Shown: piece after piece, positions 3,959 through 5,742 of the stretch
Layout: every line of letters begins with the position of its first letter
How positions within the stretch are numbered: the first letter of the stretch is position 1
Origin: JAZRUF01 sp045636205
Lineage (GTDB): Bacteria; Bacillota; Clostridia; Oscillospirales; JAAYXM01
Direction of reading: 5' to 3'
Assembly (NCBI GenBank): GCA_045636205.1
Contig: JAZTXE010000094.1
Span: 1-5,742, forward strand
Length of the DNA stretch: 5,742 nt
Translations under genes and position numbers: made by a program
Notes under the pieces: generated by a model
What the model saw: the letters and a program-made list of their open reading frames with translations, nothing else
Told to the model about the DNA's origin: nothing
Databases searched by the model: none

Positions 3959-5742
3959 ATGGGGAAAATTGAGCTTTTAGCTCCTGCCGGCTCATATGAA
4001 GCGATGGTTGCCGCGGTTCAGAATGGCGCAGACGCTGTGTATATGGGCTTTGGCGATTTCAATGCGCGCCGCGGAGCTAAGAACTTGTCCGACGAGGAAA
4101 TGCGCCGGGCGGTGGAGTATTGCCGTCTGCGCGGAGTAAAAACGAATATAACGCTCAATACCCTGCTCAACGACCGTGAGCTTTCACGCGCCGAGGATAT
4201 TGTAAAAAAAATAAACCGCATCGGAGCAGATGCGGTTATTGTTGCTGATTGGGGACTTGCGCGGCTTATCCGTCAAGTAGCGCCGGAGCTTCCAATTCAT
4301 GCGTCTACGCAAACTACTCTTCACAGCCTGGCAGGTGTCGAATACGCCGCCGAGCACGGCTTTACGCGTGTGGTTCTCTCGCGTGAGTTAAGCCGCGAGG
4401 CGATAGAGTATATCTGCAAAAACTCATCTGTTGAAATTGAGGTATTCGCGCACGGTGCGCTGTGTATGTGTTATTCGGGGCAATGCTATTTGAGCGGAGT
4501 AATAGGCTCAAGAAGCGGTAACCGCGGTTTGTGCGCCCAGCCGTGCCGTTTGCCGTATGGGTTTAACGAAAATAATCCCCATTCGTACCCATTAAGCCTC
4601 AAGGACCTTTGCCTGGCAAAAGAGCTTTCTGAGCTTGAGGATATGGGCGTTTCCTGCGTGAAAATAGAAGGGCGAATGAAGAGACCTGAATATGTCGCAA
4701 TAGTCACGGGCATATATTCAAAGCTCCTTCGCGAAAAACGCGGACCAACACGTGACGAGCTTATGCTTTTAGAGCAGGTGTTTTCGCGGCAGGGCTTTAC
4801 GCAGGGGTATTACAAGGGAAAAACCGGACCAACGATGTTCGGCGTGCGTGGCAAGGAGCGCGACGATGCCAGCTTAAATAAGCTCTACAAGCAAGCGCGT
4901 GAGAGTTATAAGGGTGAAAATGCGCTCATAGACGTAAAATTCTACTGCGTAATAAATACCGGAGAGCCGATAAAGCTCGCCTGTGAGGATGAGGACGGTA
5001 ACCGCCATATCGCCAAAGGTCCGATAGCCGAGCTCGCTCATACGCGTGCAATAAGCGATGCTGCGGTTAAAGAGCAGCTTAGCAAGACCGGCGGAACACC
5101 GTTTCGCGCGGCAAGCGTGCAGGTGCAGGTGGGTGAAGGTGCGGCGGCAAGCTTGGGTGCGATAAACGCACTGCGCCGCGAGTGCCTTGAAAAAATCTCC
5201 GAGCAAAGGGCGAAAATCCCTGAGCGTAAAGAAGGTCAGTTCATGACCGGATTTAAGCTTGTAAATGAAAAAGAGAAACCGAAAATAACTGTTTCGGTTA
5301 TGCAGATGAGCCAGCTCAGTGACGAGTTTTTAAGCTACAAGCCCGAGCTCGTGTGCGTGCCGCTTTATGAAGCTGCGCAGATGGCGGATAAAACCGCCGA
5401 GTATGCAAAAAAAGCAACCCTCGCGGTGACTATGCCCAGAATAATATGGGACAGTGAAGAGAGCGCGGTCGAAGCCATGCTCGATAAAGTAAAGGACTGT
5501 GGAGTAACCCACGCGATGGCGGGAAACGTCGCTCAGTTTAAGATGCTTCACGCGAGAGGCTTTACCGTGCATTGCGACTTTGGCTTTAACGTATTTAACT
5601 CATATACGCTGCGTGAGCTAAAGCAAGCGGGTGCTGCGAGTGCGACTCTTTCGCCTGAGCTTACGTTTTCGCAGATACGCGATATGACCAAGGCAATTGA
5701 TACCGAGATTATAGTCTACGGCAGACTGCCGCTCATGATATG
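3959..5742 (+). CDS. U32-family protein, probable Fe-S RNA hydroxylase (RlhA/TrhP-type), 3'-truncated
   Basis: 594 codons are present and the frame is still open at the window end. The start ATG follows the zapA stop by 11 bases with GGGAGAAG upstream. The first domain opens with ELLAPAGSYEAMVAAVQNGA (5-24), shows IHASTQ at 113-118, and carries the complete U32 signature ExFxxGxLCxxxxGxCxxS at 161-179. Four cysteines (169, 176, 192, 196) are the likely Fe-S ligands, and KIEGRMKRPEY follows at 235-245. Residues about 310-417 match the DUF3656 'collagenase' domain, including KTGGTPF and the NALRREC helix. A third TIM-like segment begins near 440 and is cut at GRLPLMI. Family members were first called collagenase-like peptidases. 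The characterised E. coli proteins of this layout hydroxylate RNA instead (RlhA on 23S rRNA C2501; TrhP on tRNA wobble uridine), using prephenate-dependent chemistry. The long form with DUF3656 fits RlhA or the longer TrhP type; which RNA is the substrate cannot be decided here. Confidence 0.9.
   Translation, partial: MGKIELLAPAGSYEAMVAAVQNGADAVYMGFGDFNARRGAKNLSDEEMRRAVEYCRLRGVKTNITLNTLLNDRELSRAEDIVKKINRIGADAVIVADWGLARLIRQVAPELPIHASTQTTLHSLAGVEYAAEHGFTRVVLSRELSREAIEYICKNSSVEIEVFAHGALCMCYSGQCYLSGVIGSRSGNRGLCAQPCRLPYGFNENNPHSYPLSLKDLCLAKELSELEDMGVSCVKIEGRMKRPEYVAIVTGIYSKLLREKRGPTRDELMLLEQVFSRQGFTQGYYKGKTGPTMFGVRGKERDDASLNKLYKQARESYKGENALIDVKFYCVINTGEPIKLACEDEDGNRHIAKGPIAELAHTRAISDAAVKEQLSKTGGTPFRAASVQVQVGEGAAASLGAINALRRECLEKISEQRAKIPERKEGQFMTGFKLVNEKEKPKITVSVMQMSQLSDEFLSYKPELVCVPLYEAAQMADKTAEYAKKATLAVTMPRIIWDSEESAVEAMLDKVKDCGVTHAMAGNVAQFKMLHARGFTVHCDFGFNVFNSYTLRELKQAGAASATLSPELTFSQIRDMTKAIDTEIIVYGRLPLMI

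Noticed and set aside
4874..5206. 110-codon minus-strand frame inside the U32 gene
   Set aside because: It is antisense to a well-supported domain (DUF3656), with no recognisable family and no upstream signals.
1..5742. CRISPR array, tRNA/rRNA, toxin-antitoxin or defence system
   Set aside because: No spaced direct repeats, cloverleaf-like sequence or small paired genes were seen. The real genes account for almost all of the window.

Overview
The window looks like chromosomal DNA of a Gram-positive, low-to-moderate GC Firmicute, most likely a Clostridia member of the Lachnospiraceae/Oscillospiraceae kind. This is inferred from an S-layer-homology (SLH) protein end, a large LplA/YtcQ-type solute-binding lipoprotein, strong AGGAGG-type ribosome binding sites, and a zapA gene followed by a U32-family gene. 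No species can be named from sequence alone.

Layout. Bases 2-103 are the last 33 codons of an SLH-domain protein. A 13-bp hairpin follows, and then a complete sugar-type ABC transporter binding lipoprotein (174-1745, +). No permease or ATPase gene lies beside it in the window. The 282-base convergent gap (1746-2027) holds a strong bidirectional terminator. It also holds, on the minus strand, a decayed fragment of an IS30-family transposase of about 46 codons. On the minus strand, two DNA-repair-type genes form a short operon reading right to left: an endonuclease III-related HhH-GPD/Fe-S protein (2802-3464) and exonuclease III (xth, 2028-2783), 18 bases apart. A 165-base divergent region follows (roughly 3474-3638), with a promoter for each side. 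On the plus strand are zapA (3639-3947) and, 11 bases later, a U32-family protein (3959 to beyond the window end).

How the genes work together. The xth pair suggests base-excision repair, but the endonuclease III-like partner has lost the residues expected for glycosylase/lyase chemistry while keeping all four Fe-S cysteines. ZapA acts at the division ring. The U32 protein is probably an RNA hydroxylase rather than a protease, and its pairing with zapA is co-transcription rather than an obvious shared pathway. The binding lipoprotein captures an unidentified, probably carbohydrate, ligand at the cell surface.

I see no CRISPR array, tRNA, rRNA, intact mobile element or clear new multi-gene system. 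The most noteworthy items are the degenerate HhH-GPD protein and the unlisted IS30 transposase fossil.
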